Positions 1 to 9,908 are shown, counted from the first letter of the stretch. The stretch is 48,285 nt of DNA from an uncultured Roseburia sp. (GCA_947642555.1 CANRSX010000036.1:1-48285), one strand, 5' to 3'. The notes: a model not told the origin generated them from the letters alone. Translations and numbers: made by a program.

Positions 1-39
1 AGCTTAAAATTCCTTGATTTTTTGAGGAAAATCACTTGA
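1..39 (+). CDS. Possible 3' end of an upstream gene (partial)
   Basis: Frame 1 is open from the first base and ends with TGA at 37-39, giving twelve residues (SLKFLDFLRKIT). The stop lies 20 nt before the yajC start. In many bacteria tgt (queuine tRNA-ribosyltransferase) precedes yajC, so this could be the end of such a gene, but twelve residues cannot identify it and the reading may be fortuitous. Confidence 0.3.
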   Translation, partial: SLKFLDFLRKIT

Positions 40-59
40 CATTATAGGGAGGAAATCAT

Positions 60-383
60 ATGTTTGCAGTTCTGGCAGATGCGGCAGGCGGTTCGGCAGC
101 CGCGGCAGGTGGAAGTATGCTGATCTGGCTGGTGGTCATGTTCGTATTTTTATATTTCTTTATGATCCGGCCCCAGCAGAAGGAGTCGAAGAAAAAGAAC
201 GCGATGCTCTCCGACCTTGCGGTGGGGGATACCGTGCTCACCACAAGCGGATTTTACGGCACCGTCATCGATATCGCGGACGATACCGTGATCGTGGAAT
301 TCGGCAGCAACAAGAACTGCCGGATCCCGATGCAGAAGGGTGCGATCTCCGCGGTGGAGAAGCCGGAGGAGGCAGCAGAATAG
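60..383 (+). CDS. yajC: Preprotein translocase subunit YajC
   Basis: A 107-residue single-pass membrane protein of the YajC family, an accessory partner of the SecDF-SecYEG protein export machinery at the cytoplasmic membrane. The hydrophobic helix spans about residues 19-37 and ends in FFMIRPQQKE, the RPQQK junction that is diagnostic for the family. The small cytoplasmic domain follows, with GDTVLTTSGFYGTV and an acidic tail. The length is normal. The ATG at 60 follows a GGGAGGAAA ribosome binding site at 48-56. No secD/secF lies next to it here; two tiny ORFs and leuB follow. Confidence 0.93.
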   Translation: MFAVLADAAGGSAAAAGGSMLIWLVVMFVFLYFFMIRPQQKESKKKNAMLSDLAVGDTVLTTSGFYGTVIDIADDTVIVEFGSNKNCRIPMQKGAISAVEKPEEAAE

Positions 384-401
384 GAGCGGCAGGAGGAGAC
401 T

Positions 402-455
402 ATGGACCGGTGGGTTTGTAGTCTTTTCTTTATACCGCGGGTGGAACTTTTATGA
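402..455 (+). CDS. Putative 17-residue leader peptide upstream of leuB
   Basis: ATG at 402 is preceded at good spacing by a strong AGGAGGAG (391-398) and opens a 17-residue [20 protein letters not shown]. Six of the 17 residues are Leu, Ile or Val, and the last two codons before the stop are Leu-Leu. The stop overlaps the next tiny ORF as ATGA (452-455). Since leuB, ilvD and ilvB lie downstream, a sensing leader peptide for branched-chain amino acids is conceivable. I see no clear attenuator hairpin with a T-tract between it and leuB, so the function is inference. Confidence 0.35.
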   Translation: MDRWVCSLFFIPRVELL

Positions 456-607
456 ATACAGCTTATGTCTCCTATGAAAAAGAAAAATATCGGGAACGGT
501 TGAAATGTTTGCATAGATCCATTATAGTAGAGATTATCGATCTTTCTGCCCGGATCAGGGAAGAAAAAGAACAGAAAATTTTGCGCCGCAAAGCGGTGCG
601 GAAATGA
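452..607 (+). CDS. Small hypothetical ORF coupled to leuB (51 aa)
   Basis: A 51-residue, very basic ORF whose ATG overlaps the stop of the preceding 17-codon ORF by four bases. It has a central [13 protein letters not shown] stretch and a charged C-terminus. Its TGA at 605-607 lies within the GAGGAG ribosome binding site of leuB, which starts at 615, an arrangement typical of translational coupling. I recognise no domain. It may be a real small protein, a second part of a leader region, or non-coding. Confidence 0.33.
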   Translation: MNTAYVSYEKEKYRERLKCLHRSIIVEIIDLSARIREEKEQKILRRKAVRK

Positions 608-614
608 GGAGAAT

Positions 615-1721
615 ATGGAGTTTAAGATTGGAGTCATCGCCGGCGACGGGATCGGGCCGGAGATTGTGGCGGAGGCCAGGAAGGTACTCGACCGGGTCGG
701 GTCCGTGTACGGCCATACGTTTCATTATGAAGAGATTTTAATGGGAGGCTGTTCGATCGACGCGACGGGCGTGCCGCTGACAGAGGAAGCCATCGCGGCG
801 GCGAAGGCGTCCGACGCGGTGCTGATGGGATCGATCGGCGGCAACACGGCAACCTCGCCGTGGTATCAGCTGCCTCCTGACAGACGCCCGGAGGCCGGGC
901 TGCTTCGGCTTCGCAAGGAGCTGAACCTGTTTGCAAATTTAAGGCCGGCTTACCTGTACGACGAGCTGCGGGCGGCATGTCCGCTGCGGGACGAGATCAT
1001 CGGGGACGGCTTTGATATGATGATCATGCGCGAACTGACCGGCGGCCTTTATTTCGGCGAGAGAAGGACGGAGGCGGTGGACGGCGTGATGACGGCGACG
1101 GATACGCTTACATACAGCGAGAACGAGATCCGGCGGATCGCAAAGCGCGGGTTTGACATTGCCAGGAAACGCCGGAAAAAGGTGACGAGCGTGGACAAGG
1201 CGAACGTGCTCGACTCCTCGAGGCTCTGGAGAAAGATCGTGGAGGAGGTCGCGGCGGATTACCCGGATGTGGCGTACGAGCATATGCTGGTGGACAACTG
1301 CGCGATGCAGCTGGTAAAGGATCCGAAGCAGTTTGACGTGATTTTAACGGAAAATATGTTCGGCGACATCCTCTCGGACGAGGCGAGCATGGTGACGGGC
1401 TCCATTGGGATGCTCTCAAGCGCGAGCTTAAACGACACGAAGTTCGGGCTTTACGAGCCGAGCGGCGGCTCCGCGCCGGATATCGCGGGAAAAGGGATCG
1501 CCAACCCGATCGCAACGATCTTAAGCGCCGCGATGCTGCTGCGCTACAGCTTTGATCTCGACGCGGAGGCGGATGCGGTGGAGGCCGCGGTAAAGCAGGT
1601 GTTAAAGGACGGCTGCCGCACGATCGATATCATGCCGCAGGAGGGCTCGGCCGGGCAGCCGGTGACGCAGGTGGGCACCGCGCAGATGGGAGATCTGATC
1701 TGCAGCCATATCGGAGCATAA
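615..1721 (+). CDS. leuB: 3-isopropylmalate dehydrogenase LeuB
   Basis: LeuB oxidises and decarboxylates (2R,3S)-3-isopropylmalate with NAD+ to 2-oxoisocaproate, the third step of leucine synthesis. The 368-residue length is normal. Visible family signatures are AGDGIGPEI at the N-terminus (about 9-17), [12 protein letters not shown] with the catalytic arginine, the substrate and metal-binding stretch [14 protein letters not shown], and the NAD-binding block [15 protein letters not shown]. The usual YEPIHGSAPD reads [10 protein letters not shown], so the Ile-His pair is replaced by Ser-Gly; this is seen in some members. The ATG at 615 follows GAGGAGAAT. leuA, leuC and leuD are not in the window. 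ilvD begins 55 nt downstream, probably in the same transcript. Confidence 0.96.
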   Translation: MEFKIGVIAGDGIGPEIVAEARKVLDRVGSVYGHTFHYEEILMGGCSIDATGVPLTEEAIAAAKASDAVLMGSIGGNTATSPWYQLPPDRRPEAGLLRLRKELNLFANLRPAYLYDELRAACPLRDEIIGDGFDMMIMRELTGGLYFGERRTEAVDGVMTATDTLTYSENEIRRIAKRGFDIARKRRKKVTSVDKANVLDSSRLWRKIVEEVAADYPDVAYEHMLVDNCAMQLVKDPKQFDVILTENMFGDILSDEASMVTGSIGMLSSASLNDTKFGLYEPSGGSAPDIAGKGIANPIATILSAAMLLRYSFDLDAEADAVEAAVKQVLKDGCRTIDIMPQEGSAGQPVTQVGTAQMGDLICSHIGA

Positions 1722-1776
1722 CAGAATAACACAGAGCCGTGCGCAGCTGTTGTGGCACGGCGGAAAAGAGGTCAGA

Positions 1777-3453
1777 ATGAAAAGTGATAATGTAAAAAAA
1801 GGAATGCAGCAGGCGCCGCACAGAAGCCTGTTTCACGCGCTCGGCTTTACGGCGGAGGAGATGGAGAAACCGATGGTCGGTATCGTGAGCTCCTACAATG
1901 AGATTGTGCCGGGCCATATGAACCTGGATAAGATCGTGGAGGCGGTAAAGCTCGGCGTGGCGGAGGCCGGCGGCGTGCCGGTGGTCTTCCCGGCGATCGC
2001 GGTCTGCGACGGTATCGCCATGGGGCATATCGGGATGAAATATTCGCTGGTGACCCGTGACCTGATCGCGGATTCCACGGAGTGTATGGCGCTCGCACAC
2101 CAGTTCGATGCGCTGGTGATGGTGCCGAACTGTGACAAAAATGTGCCGGGCCTTCTGATGGCGGCGGCCAGGATCAATGTGCCGACGGTTTTCGTCTCCG
2201 GCGGCCCGATGCTTGCAGGGCGCGTGAAGGGGCAGAAGAGAAGCTTATCCTCGATGTTTGAGGCGGTGGGCTCCTACGCGGCGGGTACGATGACCGAGGA
2301 GGACGTGCGGGAATACGAGGAGAAGACCTGCCCGACCTGCGGCTCGTGCTCTGGCATGTACACCGCGAATTCCATGAACTGCCTGACCGAGGCGCTGGGC
2401 ATGGGGCTTCGCGGAAACGGGACGATCCCGGCGGTCTATTCCGAGCGGATCAGGCTCGCAAAGCACGCTGGAATGGCCGTGATGGAGATGTACCGGCGGA
2501 ATATCTGCCCGCGCGACATCATGACAAAGGATGCGATCTTAAACGCGCTCACTGTGGATATGGCGCTCGGCTGTTCGACGAACAGTATGCTGCACCTCCC
2601 GGCGATCGCGCACGAGATCGGATTTGATTTTGACATTGCATTTGCGAACCCGATCAGCGAGAAGACGCCGAATCTGTGCCATCTGGCGCCGGCAGGCCCG
2701 ACTTATATGGAAGATTTAAACGAGGCGGGCGGCGTTTACGCGGTCATGAAGGAGCTCGCGGATATCGGCCTGCTTCACACGGACTGCATGACGGTGACCG
2801 GAAAGACGATCGGGGAGAATATCGCAGACGCGGTGAACCGGAACCCGGAGGTCATCCGTCCGGTGGAGAATCCCTACAGTAAGACAGGCGGACTTGCCGT
2901 GTTAAAGGGCAACCTCGCCCCGGACGGCAGCGTGGTGAAGCGTTCCGCGGTCTGCGACGAGATGATGGTGCACGAGGGCCCGGCGCGTGTCTTTGACTGT
3001 GAGGAGGACGCGATCGACGCGATCAAGAGCGGTAAGATCGTGGCGGGCGATGTGGTGGTGATCCGCTACGAGGGCCCGAAAGGAGGACCTGGCATGCGCG
3101 AGATGTTAAATCCGACCTCCGCGATCGCGGGCATGGGACTGGGCTCCTCCGTGGCGCTGATCACGGACGGACGCTTCTCCGGCGCGAGCCGCGGCGCGTC
3201 CATCGGCCATGTGTCTCCCGAGGCGGCGGTCGGCGGACCGATTGCGCTGGTGGAGGAAGGCGATATCATCCGCATCAATATCCCGGCGCTTACATTAGAG
3301 ATTGCGGTATCCGACGAGGAGATGGCCGCGAGACGCGAAACATGGCAGCCCAGGGAGCCGAAGGTGACCAGCGGATACTTAAAGAGATACGCGTCCCTCG
3401 TGACCTCCGGAAACCGCGGCGCGATCCTGCAGCTGCCGGGTGAGGAATCGTAA
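1777..3453 (+). CDS. ilvD: Dihydroxy-acid dehydratase IlvD
   Basis: IlvD dehydrates 2,3-dihydroxy-isovalerate and 2,3-dihydroxy-3-methylvalerate to the 2-keto acids of valine and isoleucine, using an Fe-S cluster. The protein is 558 residues, the usual size. Cluster cysteines are visible in [10 protein letters not shown] and in [18 protein letters not shown], and the C-terminal block has [17 protein letters not shown] and [10 protein letters not shown]. The family usually begins MKSDNVKKG, which fixes the start at ATG 1777 behind AAAGAGGTCAG; an in-frame TTG at 1750 is open but unlikely. It lies between leuB and ilvB in a branched-chain amino acid block. Confidence 0.97.
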   Translation: MKSDNVKKGMQQAPHRSLFHALGFTAEEMEKPMVGIVSSYNEIVPGHMNLDKIVEAVKLGVAEAGGVPVVFPAIAVCDGIAMGHIGMKYSLVTRDLIADSTECMALAHQFDALVMVPNCDKNVPGLLMAAARINVPTVFVSGGPMLAGRVKGQKRSLSSMFEAVGSYAAGTMTEEDVREYEEKTCPTCGSCSGMYTANSMNCLTEALGMGLRGNGTIPAVYSERIRLAKHAGMAVMEMYRRNICPRDIMTKDAILNALTVDMALGCSTNSMLHLPAIAHEIGFDFDIAFANPISEKTPNLCHLAPAGPTYMEDLNEAGGVYAVMKELADIGLLHTDCMTVTGKTIGENIADAVNRNPEVIRPVENPYSKTGGLAVLKGNLAPDGSVVKRSAVCDEMMVHEGPARVFDCEEDAIDAIKSGKIVAGDVVVIRYEGPKGGPGMREMLNPTSAIAGMGLGSSVALITDGRFSGASRGASIGHVSPEAAVGGPIALVEEGDIIRINIPALTLEIAVSDEEMAARRETWQPREPKVTSGYLKRYASLVTSGNRGAILQLPGEES

Positions 3454-3582
3454 AATGCTCCCGCAGCGTGCCGGCTGCATCCCGGCGGTCAGATGACAGC
3501 CTGTCGGCGGTTATGGCCGCCCGGCAGCCGGCCGGACAAACGGAAGCGGCAGCAGGATACACATAGAAAGGAGAAAATCAGC

Positions 3583-5259
3583 ATGCAGTTAACAGGTGCG
3601 CAGATCGTCATCGAATGCTTAAAAGAGCAGGGAGTGGATACTGTATTCGGGTATCCGGGCGGAGCGATCCTGAATGTATACGATGAATTATATAAACACA
3701 GCGGCGAGATCCGTCACGTCTTAACCTCCCACGAGCAGGGGGCGTCCCACGCGGCGGACGGATATGCCCGCAGTACCGGGAAGGTCGGGGTCTGCTTTGC
3801 GACGTCCGGCCCCGGGGCGACGAATCTGGTGACGGGGATCGCGACGGCCTATATGGATTCGGTTCCGGTGGTCGCCATCACCTGCAACGTGACCGTGCCC
3901 CTGCTCGGAAAGGACAGCTTCCAGGAGATCGATATCGCGGGAATCACGACGCCGATCACCAAGCATAACTTTATCGTAAAGGATGTCACGAAGCTGGCGC
4001 ACACGATCCGCCGTGCCTTTTCGATCGCGGCCTCCGGCAGGCCGGGACCGGTCCTTGTGGATATCCCTAAAGACATCACGGCGGCGCAGACGGAATATAG
4101 TTATAAGGAGGCGGCGCCGGTGCCGCGGGTGACGGAGACGATCCGCACGGAGGACATCGACACCGCAGTCGCGATGATCGGGGCGGCGGAGCGCCCGTAT
4201 ATCTTTGTGGGCGGCGGAGCGGTCATCTCCGGGGCCAGTGAGGAGCTCGCCGAATTTGTGAAAAAGACGGACGCGCCGGTCTGCGATACCTTAATGGGCA
4301 AGGGCGCGTTTGACGGCACAGAGGAGCACTACACCGGAATGCTCGGGATGCACGGCACGAAGACGTCCAATCTCGGGGTCAGCGGCTGCGACCTGTTAAT
4401 CGCGGTGGGCGTGCGGTTCTCGGACCGCGTCATCGGAAATGCGGAGACCTTTGCAAAACAGGCGAAGATTCTGCAGTTTGATGTGGACGCGGCGGAGATC
4501 AACAAAAATATCCGTGTGGACGCCTGCGTGATCGGCGATTTAAAGGAGATCCTGCTGCGGGTTAACGAGCGCCTCGGACAGCAGAGCCACACAGAATGGC
4601 GGGAAAAGATCACGGCGATGAAGGAGCAGCATCCGCTGACATATCCGGATACCGGGCTGACCGGGCCTTACCTGGTGGAGACGCTCTACCGCGCGACAAA
4701 GGGCGACGCGATCATCGTGACGGAGGTTGGGCAGCACCAGATGTGGGCGGCCCAGTATTACCGCTATAAAAAACCGCGTACTTTTATCACATCAGGCGGG
4801 CTCGGCACCATGGGCTATGGTCTGGGAGCCGCGATCGGCGCGCAGATGGCCAATCCGGGGAAACAGGTGATCAATATCGCGGGAGACGGGTGTTTCCGCA
4901 TGAATTTAAATGAGATCGCGACCGCGGTGCGCCAGAAGCTGCCGATCGTGGAGATCATTGTCAACAACCACGTGCTCGGCATGGTGCGCCAGTGGCAGGA
5001 TCTGTTTTACGGGCAGCGCTATTCCGCGACCGTGCTCGACGACGGCATGGATTATGTGAAGCTTGCGGAGGCGATGGGCGCGCGCGGATACCGGGCGACG
5101 AGCCGGGAGGAATTTGAGATCGCGCTTATCGCGGCGTTCGGACAAAAGGGGCCGGTCGTGATCGACTGCGTGATCGACAGCGACGATAAGGTCTGGCCCA
5201 TGGTTGCGCCGGGCGCGGATATCGGCAGCTGCTTTACGGGAGAGGATCTGAAGGGATAA
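3583..5259 (+). CDS. ilvB: Acetolactate synthase large (catalytic) subunit
   Basis: A thiamine diphosphate enzyme that condenses pyruvate with pyruvate or 2-oxobutyrate in valine, leucine and isoleucine synthesis. The 558 residues show the N-terminal TPP domain with FGYPGGAILNVYDE and its catalytic glutamate in TSHEQGASHAADGYARS, the central FAD-type domain, and the C-terminal ThDP/Mg motif GDGCFRMNLNEIATAV followed by NNHVLGMVRQWQ. The family begins MQLTGAQ, so ATG 3583 behind GAAAGGAG is preferred over an upstream in-frame codon at 3493. No ilvN regulatory subunit or ilvC follows; serC comes next after 64 nt. The regulatory subunit must be encoded elsewhere, or this enzyme works without one. 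Confidence 0.96.
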   Translation: MQLTGAQIVIECLKEQGVDTVFGYPGGAILNVYDELYKHSGEIRHVLTSHEQGASHAADGYARSTGKVGVCFATSGPGATNLVTGIATAYMDSVPVVAITCNVTVPLLGKDSFQEIDIAGITTPITKHNFIVKDVTKLAHTIRRAFSIAASGRPGPVLVDIPKDITAAQTEYSYKEAAPVPRVTETIRTEDIDTAVAMIGAAERPYIFVGGGAVISGASEELAEFVKKTDAPVCDTLMGKGAFDGTEEHYTGMLGMHGTKTSNLGVSGCDLLIAVGVRFSDRVIGNAETFAKQAKILQFDVDAAEINKNIRVDACVIGDLKEILLRVNERLGQQSHTEWREKITAMKEQHPLTYPDTGLTGPYLVETLYRATKGDAIIVTEVGQHQMWAAQYYRYKKPRTFITSGGLGTMGYGLGAAIGAQMANPGKQVINIAGDGCFRMNLNEIATAVRQKLPIVEIIVNNHVLGMVRQWQDLFYGQRYSATVLDDGMDYVKLAEAMGARGYRATSREEFEIALIAAFGQKGPVVIDCVIDSDDKVWPMVAPGADIGSCFTGEDLKG

Positions 5260-5323
5260 GCCTGTGATGCGGATGGAACGGCGTTGCGGGAGCACAGACA
5301 AAAACAGGGAGGAATGAGAAAAA

Positions 5324-6406
5324 ATGAGCAGAGTGTATAATTTCTCGGCAGGGCCGGCGGTGCTGCCGGAGGAGGTACTAAAGGAAGCGGCGGAGGAGAT
5401 GCTCGATTACCGGGGCAGCGGGATGTCCGTGATGGAGATGAGCCATCGCTCAAAGGTGTACGATACGATTATTAAGGAGGCGGAGGCCGATCTGCGCGAT
5501 CTGATGCAGATTCCGGACAATTATAAGGTGCTGTTCTTACAGGGCGGCGCGTCCCAGCAGTTTGCCATGATCCCGATGAACCTGATGAAGAAGAAAAAGG
5601 CGGGCTACATCGTGACAGGTCAGTGGGCGAAGAAGGCATACCAGGAGGCGGGGATCTACGGCGAGGCCGTAAAGCTGGCGTCCTCCGAGGATAAGACCTT
5701 CTCCTATATCCCGGACTGCTCAGACCTTGATATCCCGGAGGATCTGGACTACGTGTATATCTGCGAGAACAATACGATTTACGGGACGAAATATAAAGAG
5801 CTTCCCAACACAAAAGGACATACGCTCGTGGCGGACGTCTCCTCCTGCTTTTTGTCGGAGCCGGTGGACGTGACAAAATACGGCGTGATCTACGGCGGCG
5901 TGCAGAAGAACATCGGGCCGGCCGGCGTGGTGATCGTGATTATCCGCGAGGATCTGATCACGGAGGATACGCTTCCCGGGACGCCGACCATGTTAAAATA
6001 CAAGACGCACGCGGACAACGACTCGCTTTACAACACGCCGCCCTGCTATGGCATCTACATCTGTGGAAAAGTGTTCAAATGGATCAAAAAGATGGGCGGG
6101 CTTTCCGCGATGAAGGAGCGCAATGAGGAGAAGGCGAAGATCCTGTATGATTTCCTGGATCAGAGCAAGCTTTTTTCCGGCACGGTGGAGAAGAAGGACC
6201 GCTCCCTGATGAACGTCCCGTTTGTGACAGGGAACGACGAGCTGGACGCCGCGTTTGTAAAAGAGGCGGCAGCGGCGGGATTTGTGAACTTAAAAGGCCA
6301 TCGCAGCGTCGGCGGCATGCGCGCGTCGATCTACAACGCCATGCCGAAGGAGGGCGTGGAGAAGCTGGTGGAATTTATGAAGAAATTCGAGGTGGAACAT
6401 GTTTAA
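5324..6406 (+). CDS. serC: Phosphoserine aminotransferase SerC
   Basis: A PLP-dependent class V aminotransferase that converts 3-phosphohydroxypyruvate and glutamate to phosphoserine and 2-oxoglutarate. The length of 360 residues is typical. The N-terminus YNFSAGPAVLPEEVL and the GMSVMEMSHRSK block are characteristic, as is the PLP-lysine region YGGVQKNIGPAG and the C-terminal GHRSVGGMRASIYNAM that binds substrate phosphate. ATG 5324 follows AGGGAGGAATGAG. The last eight bases overlap serA, so the two steps of serine synthesis are translationally coupled. Confidence 0.97.
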   Translation: MSRVYNFSAGPAVLPEEVLKEAAEEMLDYRGSGMSVMEMSHRSKVYDTIIKEAEADLRDLMQIPDNYKVLFLQGGASQQFAMIPMNLMKKKKAGYIVTGQWAKKAYQEAGIYGEAVKLASSEDKTFSYIPDCSDLDIPEDLDYVYICENNTIYGTKYKELPNTKGHTLVADVSSCFLSEPVDVTKYGVIYGGVQKNIGPAGVVIVIIREDLITEDTLPGTPTMLKYKTHADNDSLYNTPPCYGIYICGKVFKWIKKMGGLSAMKERNEEKAKILYDFLDQSKLFSGTVEKKDRSLMNVPFVTGNDELDAAFVKEAAAAGFVNLKGHRSVGGMRASIYNAMPKEGVEKLVEFMKKFEVEHV

Positions 6407-7562
6407 ATATCATTGCTTAAATCCGATTGCAGCGGTGGGGCTCGACCTGTTTTCGGAGGATTATCAGAAGAGCGCGGAGTTAAACGGCGCTGAGGCCGTG
6501 CTGGTGCGCAGCGCGTCGATGCACGATCTCACACTGCCGGATTCGGTGGCCGCGGTGGCCAGAGCCGGCGCGGGGGTCAATAACATTCCGTTAGAGGAGT
6601 ACGCAAAGAAGGGCGTCGTGGTGTTCAACACGCCGGGGGCCAACGCGAACGGCGTCAAGGAGCTTGTGTTTGCGGGAATGTTTTACGCCTCCCGCGATAT
6701 CGTGGGCGGGATCGACTGGTGCTTAGAGAACCAGAACGACGAAAACATCGCGAAGACGGCGGAAAAGCAGAAGAAAAACTTCGCCGGCACCGAGATCTCG
6801 GGGAAAAAGTTAGGGGTGATCGGGCTTGGCGCGATCGGCGTGCTCGTGGCGAACGCGGCCACGCATCTTGGCATGGAGGTCTACGGCTATGATCCGTACA
6901 TCTCGGTCAGCGCGGCCTGGAACCTCTCGAGAAGCGTAAAGCACATCAGCAATGTGGACGACATTTACCGGGAATGCGATTATATCACGATCCACGTGCC
7001 GCTTCTTCCGGCCACGAAAAAGATGATCAGCGCAGAAGCGATCGCGCTGATGAAGCCGGAGGCGATCGTCTTAAATTTCGCGCGCGATCTTCTTGTCGAC
7101 GAGGAGGCGATGGTGGATGCGCTGTCAAAGGGAAAGGTGAAGCGCTATGTCTCCGATTTCCCGAACACGACGACGGTCGGGGCAAAGGGCTGTATCGTGA
7201 CGCCGCACTTAGGCGCGTCGACGGCGGAGTCCGAGGACAACTGCGCGATCATGGCGGTGCGCGAGATCCGCGATTACTTAGAGAACGGCAATATCATGCA
7301 TTCCGTGAATTTCCCGGACTGCAATATGGCCGGCTGCATGACGGAGGGAAGAATCGGCATCCAGCACAGGAACGCAAAGGGAATGTTAAGCCGCTTTACC
7401 ACGATCTTAGGGGATGCGGGGATCAATATTGACGGGATGGCAAATAAATCCAAAGGGGATTTCGCATATGCGCTGTTTGACGTGGATGCGAGCGTTTCCG
7501 ACGAGGTGCTCTCGAAGCTTCGCGCGGTGGACGGCGTTCTGCGCGTTCGTAAGGTGAAATAG
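6399..7562 (+). CDS. serA: D-3-phosphoglycerate dehydrogenase SerA (short form with ACT-like tail)
   Basis: NAD-dependent oxidation of 3-phosphoglycerate, the committed step of serine synthesis. The 387 residues contain the split 2-hydroxyacid dehydrogenase fold. The Rossmann motif is GVIGLGAIGVLVANAA, with the acidic residue in GYDPY. The catalytic block runs NFARDLLVDEEA to TPHLGASTAESEDNCA, which contains the active-site histidine. A short C-terminal ACT-like domain (about residues 320-387, NAKGMLSRFTTILGDAGINIDGM) probably senses serine. ATG 6399 overlaps the serC end by 8 nt, and the next gene starts one base after its stop, so the three form a tight operon. Confidence 0.95.
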   Translation: MFKYHCLNPIAAVGLDLFSEDYQKSAELNGAEAVLVRSASMHDLTLPDSVAAVARAGAGVNNIPLEEYAKKGVVVFNTPGANANGVKELVFAGMFYASRDIVGGIDWCLENQNDENIAKTAEKQKKNFAGTEISGKKLGVIGLGAIGVLVANAATHLGMEVYGYDPYISVSAAWNLSRSVKHISNVDDIYRECDYITIHVPLLPATKKMISAEAIALMKPEAIVLNFARDLLVDEEAMVDALSKGKVKRYVSDFPNTTTVGAKGCIVTPHLGASTAESEDNCAIMAVREIRDYLENGNIMHSVNFPDCNMAGCMTEGRIGIQHRNAKGMLSRFTTILGDAGINIDGMANKSKGDFAYALFDVDASVSDEVLSKLRAVDGVLRVRKVK

Positions 7563-7563
7563 G

Positions 7564-8805
7564 ATGGCGAAAATCAGACCTTTTTGCGGAATCAGACCGG
7601 CGAGGGAGAAGGCAGCGGCAGTCGCTGCCCTTCCTTATGATGTGTATACAAGAAAAGAGGCGGAAAAGGAGGTGGAGCGTCACCCGGAGTCATTTTTAAG
7701 GGTGGACCGGGCGGATACGCAGCTTCCGCTTTCCGTGGGAATGTACGATGAGCGGGTGTACAGAAAAGCGCATGAAACGCTGACGCAGCTCATGTCGGAC
7801 GGTACTTTCATAAAAGAAGAGAAGGCGTGTTATTATATCTATGAGCTGACGATGAACGGAAGGGTTCAGACCGGGATCGTCGGCTGTGCGTCCATCGATG
7901 ATTACATGACAGGCGTAATTAAAAAACATGAGCAGACGAGGTCGGAAAAGGAGGTGGACCGGATCTGTCACGTGGATGCCTGCAATGCGCAGACCGGGCC
8001 GATTTTCCTGGCCTACCGTGCGAACGAGGCGATCCGCGCGGTGATCGCGGAGGAGAAGAAACAGCCGGCGGAGTATGATTTTGTCTCGGAGGACGGGATC
8101 CGCCACCGGGTCTTTGTGATGCGCGGGGACGCGGTGAACGATGCGGTCTCGCAGGCGTTTGCCGGGATCGGGAGCATCTATATCGCGGACGGCCATCATC
8201 GGGCGGCTTCGGCGGTGAAGGTGGGATTAAAGCGGCGCGCGGAACATCCGGATTATACCGGGGAAGAGGAGTTTAACTATTTTCTCTCCGTGCTGTTTGC
8301 GGACGACGAGCTGATGATCATGGGATACCACCGTGTGATCCGCGATCTGAACGGATATTCGTTCCAGGGATTTTACCGGGAGATGGCAAAGCGGTTTGAC
8401 CTGACCGTGATCCGGGACGGGAGCGAAGCATGCCCCCGGGAGCGGGGAACCTTCAGCATGTATCTCGAGGGGCACTGGCTGTCCTGCCGGATCCGGGAGG
8501 AGGACAGGGATCCGTCCGACCCGGTGCGCGATCTGGACGTCTCGATCCTTCAGGAGAAGCTGCTTCGGCCGGTGCTCGGGATCGGGGATCCGAAGACCGA
8601 CGGCCGGATTGATTTTGTCGGGGGGATCCGCGGGATGGAGGAGCTTGTGCGGCGCTGCGGGCAGGACTGCGCAGTGGCGTTTGCGCTGTACCCGCCGTCG
8701 ATTGCCGAGCTGTTTGCGGTGGCGGACGCGGGACGCTTAATGCCGCCGAAGTCCACCTGGTTTGAGCCGAAGCTGCGGAGCGGACTTTTCATCCATGAGA
8801 TTTAG
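7564..8805 (+). CDS. DUF1015 family protein
   Basis: A 413-residue protein of the DUF1015 family (Pfam PF06245), whose biochemical role is not established. It opens MAKIRPFCGIRP and LPYDV, and has the family hallmark IYIADGHHRAASAVK at about residues 210-225, plus a conserved C-terminal PPKSTWFEPKLRSGLF. In many Clostridia this gene directly follows serA, as here: ATG 7564 comes one base after the serA stop. The neighbourhood suggests a link to serine or phosphoserine metabolism, but that is inference. Confidence 0.9.
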   Translation: MAKIRPFCGIRPAREKAAAVAALPYDVYTRKEAEKEVERHPESFLRVDRADTQLPLSVGMYDERVYRKAHETLTQLMSDGTFIKEEKACYYIYELTMNGRVQTGIVGCASIDDYMTGVIKKHEQTRSEKEVDRICHVDACNAQTGPIFLAYRANEAIRAVIAEEKKQPAEYDFVSEDGIRHRVFVMRGDAVNDAVSQAFAGIGSIYIADGHHRAASAVKVGLKRRAEHPDYTGEEEFNYFLSVLFADDELMIMGYHRVIRDLNGYSFQGFYREMAKRFDLTVIRDGSEACPRERGTFSMYLEGHWLSCRIREEDRDPSDPVRDLDVSILQEKLLRPVLGIGDPKTDGRIDFVGGIRGMEELVRRCGQDCAVAFALYPPSIAELFAVADAGRLMPPKSTWFEPKLRSGLFIHEI

Positions 8806-8850
8806 CGCTCTGCGAAGCAAAGCGGGGAAGGACAGACAGGGGAGGTATCA

Positions 8851-9810
8851 GTGACAGGGGAAATAAGATACATGACGGCGGAAATCCGGCAGTGGCTGGC
8901 AGCGGCTGGAACGGACGGATTTCCGGACACGACGGAGACGCTTGAGGCGATTGCAAACGCGCAGGAGGGGCTTGCCGCGGTCAGGGAGAATCCGGGGCTG
9001 ATCCGCACCTGGTTTGAGGGGCTTCTGCCGGATCTTTTTAATTTTGCGCTGCAGGTCGTGCTTGCCATTGTCATCTATGTGATCGGCACAAGACTGATTA
9101 AGCTGTTTGTGAGGATGGTGCGCGGCTCGATGGAGCGGGCCGGAGCGGACGAGGGTGTGAAGCAGTTCGTCATCCCGCTCTGCCGCTGTTCCCTGTATGC
9201 GCTGTTAGTCATGAGCCTGCTCGGGATGTTTGGGATCGCGACGACGTCCGTGGTTGCTGTGCTCGGATCGGCGGGCGTTGCCGCAGGGCTCGCGCTGCAG
9301 GGGAGCCTCTCGAACCTGGCCGGAGGCGTGCTGATCCTGATGTTAAAGCCGTTCCGCGTGGGGGATTACATCATCGAGGACACGAACCATAACGAGGGGA
9401 TTGTGACGGAGATCTCGATTTTTTACACAAAGCTCCGCACGATCGACAACAAGCTGATCGTGATCCCGAACGGCATGCTCTCCAACAGCAGCATGACGAA
9501 CGCCACATTTATGGAAAAGCGCCGGGTGGATCTCATCGTGGGAATCTCGTATGAGGCGGACATCCGGACGGCAAAGGAGGTTCTGACGGCGGCGGCAAAA
9601 GCGGAGGAGTCGCGGGTCCCGGAGGAGGAGATCGAGGTCTTTGTGGACAGGCTCGGCGCTTCGTCGGTGGATCTGGGGCTTCACGTCTGGGTGAAGGCTT
9701 CGGATTATGTGCCGGCAAAGTGGCGTCTGACGGAAGCGGTCAAGTACGCGCTCGATGAGCACGGGATCGAAATCCCGTATCAGAAGGTCGATATACAGAT
9801 TAAACAATAG
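8851..9810 (+). CDS. Small-conductance mechanosensitive channel (MscS family)
   Basis: A 319-residue membrane channel that would release solutes on hypo-osmotic shock. Three hydrophobic helices are visible (about residues 66-85, 108-128 and 132-160). The pore helix [20 protein letters not shown] has the Ala/Gly-rich pattern of TM3, followed by the beta domain ([26 protein letters not shown]) and the alpha/beta C-terminal vestibule. The start is GTG 8851 behind GGGGAGGTATCA; ATG 8872 is a later alternative. It follows the DUF1015 gene after 45 nt and may share its transcript. Confidence 0.93.
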   Translation: MTGEIRYMTAEIRQWLAAAGTDGFPDTTETLEAIANAQEGLAAVRENPGLIRTWFEGLLPDLFNFALQVVLAIVIYVIGTRLIKLFVRMVRGSMERAGADEGVKQFVIPLCRCSLYALLVMSLLGMFGIATTSVVAVLGSAGVAAGLALQGSLSNLAGGVLILMLKPFRVGDYIIEDTNHNEGIVTEISIFYTKLRTIDNKLIVIPNGMLSNSSMTNATFMEKRRVDLIVGISYEADIRTAKEVLTAAAKAEESRVPEEEIEVFVDRLGASSVDLGLHVWVKASDYVPAKWRLTEAVKYALDEHGIEIPYQKVDIQIKQ

Positions 9811-9822
9811 TGTGCAGAAATA

Positions 9823-9851
9823 TTGACAAAATATGTAATTTATGCTACTTT
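9823..9851 (+). promoter_or_regulatory. Sigma-A type promoter of the cold-shock gene
   Basis: TTGACA at 9823-9828 and TACTTT at 9846-9851 are separated by 17 nt. Transcription would begin near 9858, leaving a 5' untranslated region of about 50 nt before the start at 9909; long leaders are usual for cold-shock mRNAs. The -10 box has two mismatches to consensus. Confidence 0.65.
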
Positions 9852-9908
9852 AGGTTTTGTGAGGAATTATCAATATCATATTGTATCTTTAGGAGGTTTT
9901 CAGGAGTT

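Noticed and set aside
434..448. ACCGCGGGTGGAAC resembles parts of the T-box antiterminator sequence upstream of leuB.
   Set aside because: The order of the two halves is reversed relative to AGGGTGGNACCGCG, yajC coding sequence leaves no room for the specifier stem, and no terminator follows.
1108..1515. Long antisense open frames opposite leuB, ilvD, ilvB, serC and glyS.
   Set aside because: They are side effects of G+C-rich codons in the plus-strand genes; their peptides are rich in Arg, Pro and Ser and lack ribosome binding sites and recognisable domains.
3454..3582. A regulatory leader before ilvB in the 129-nt gap.
   Set aside because: The gap has several G+C-rich complementary bits but no hairpin with a T-tract and no promoter that I can support.
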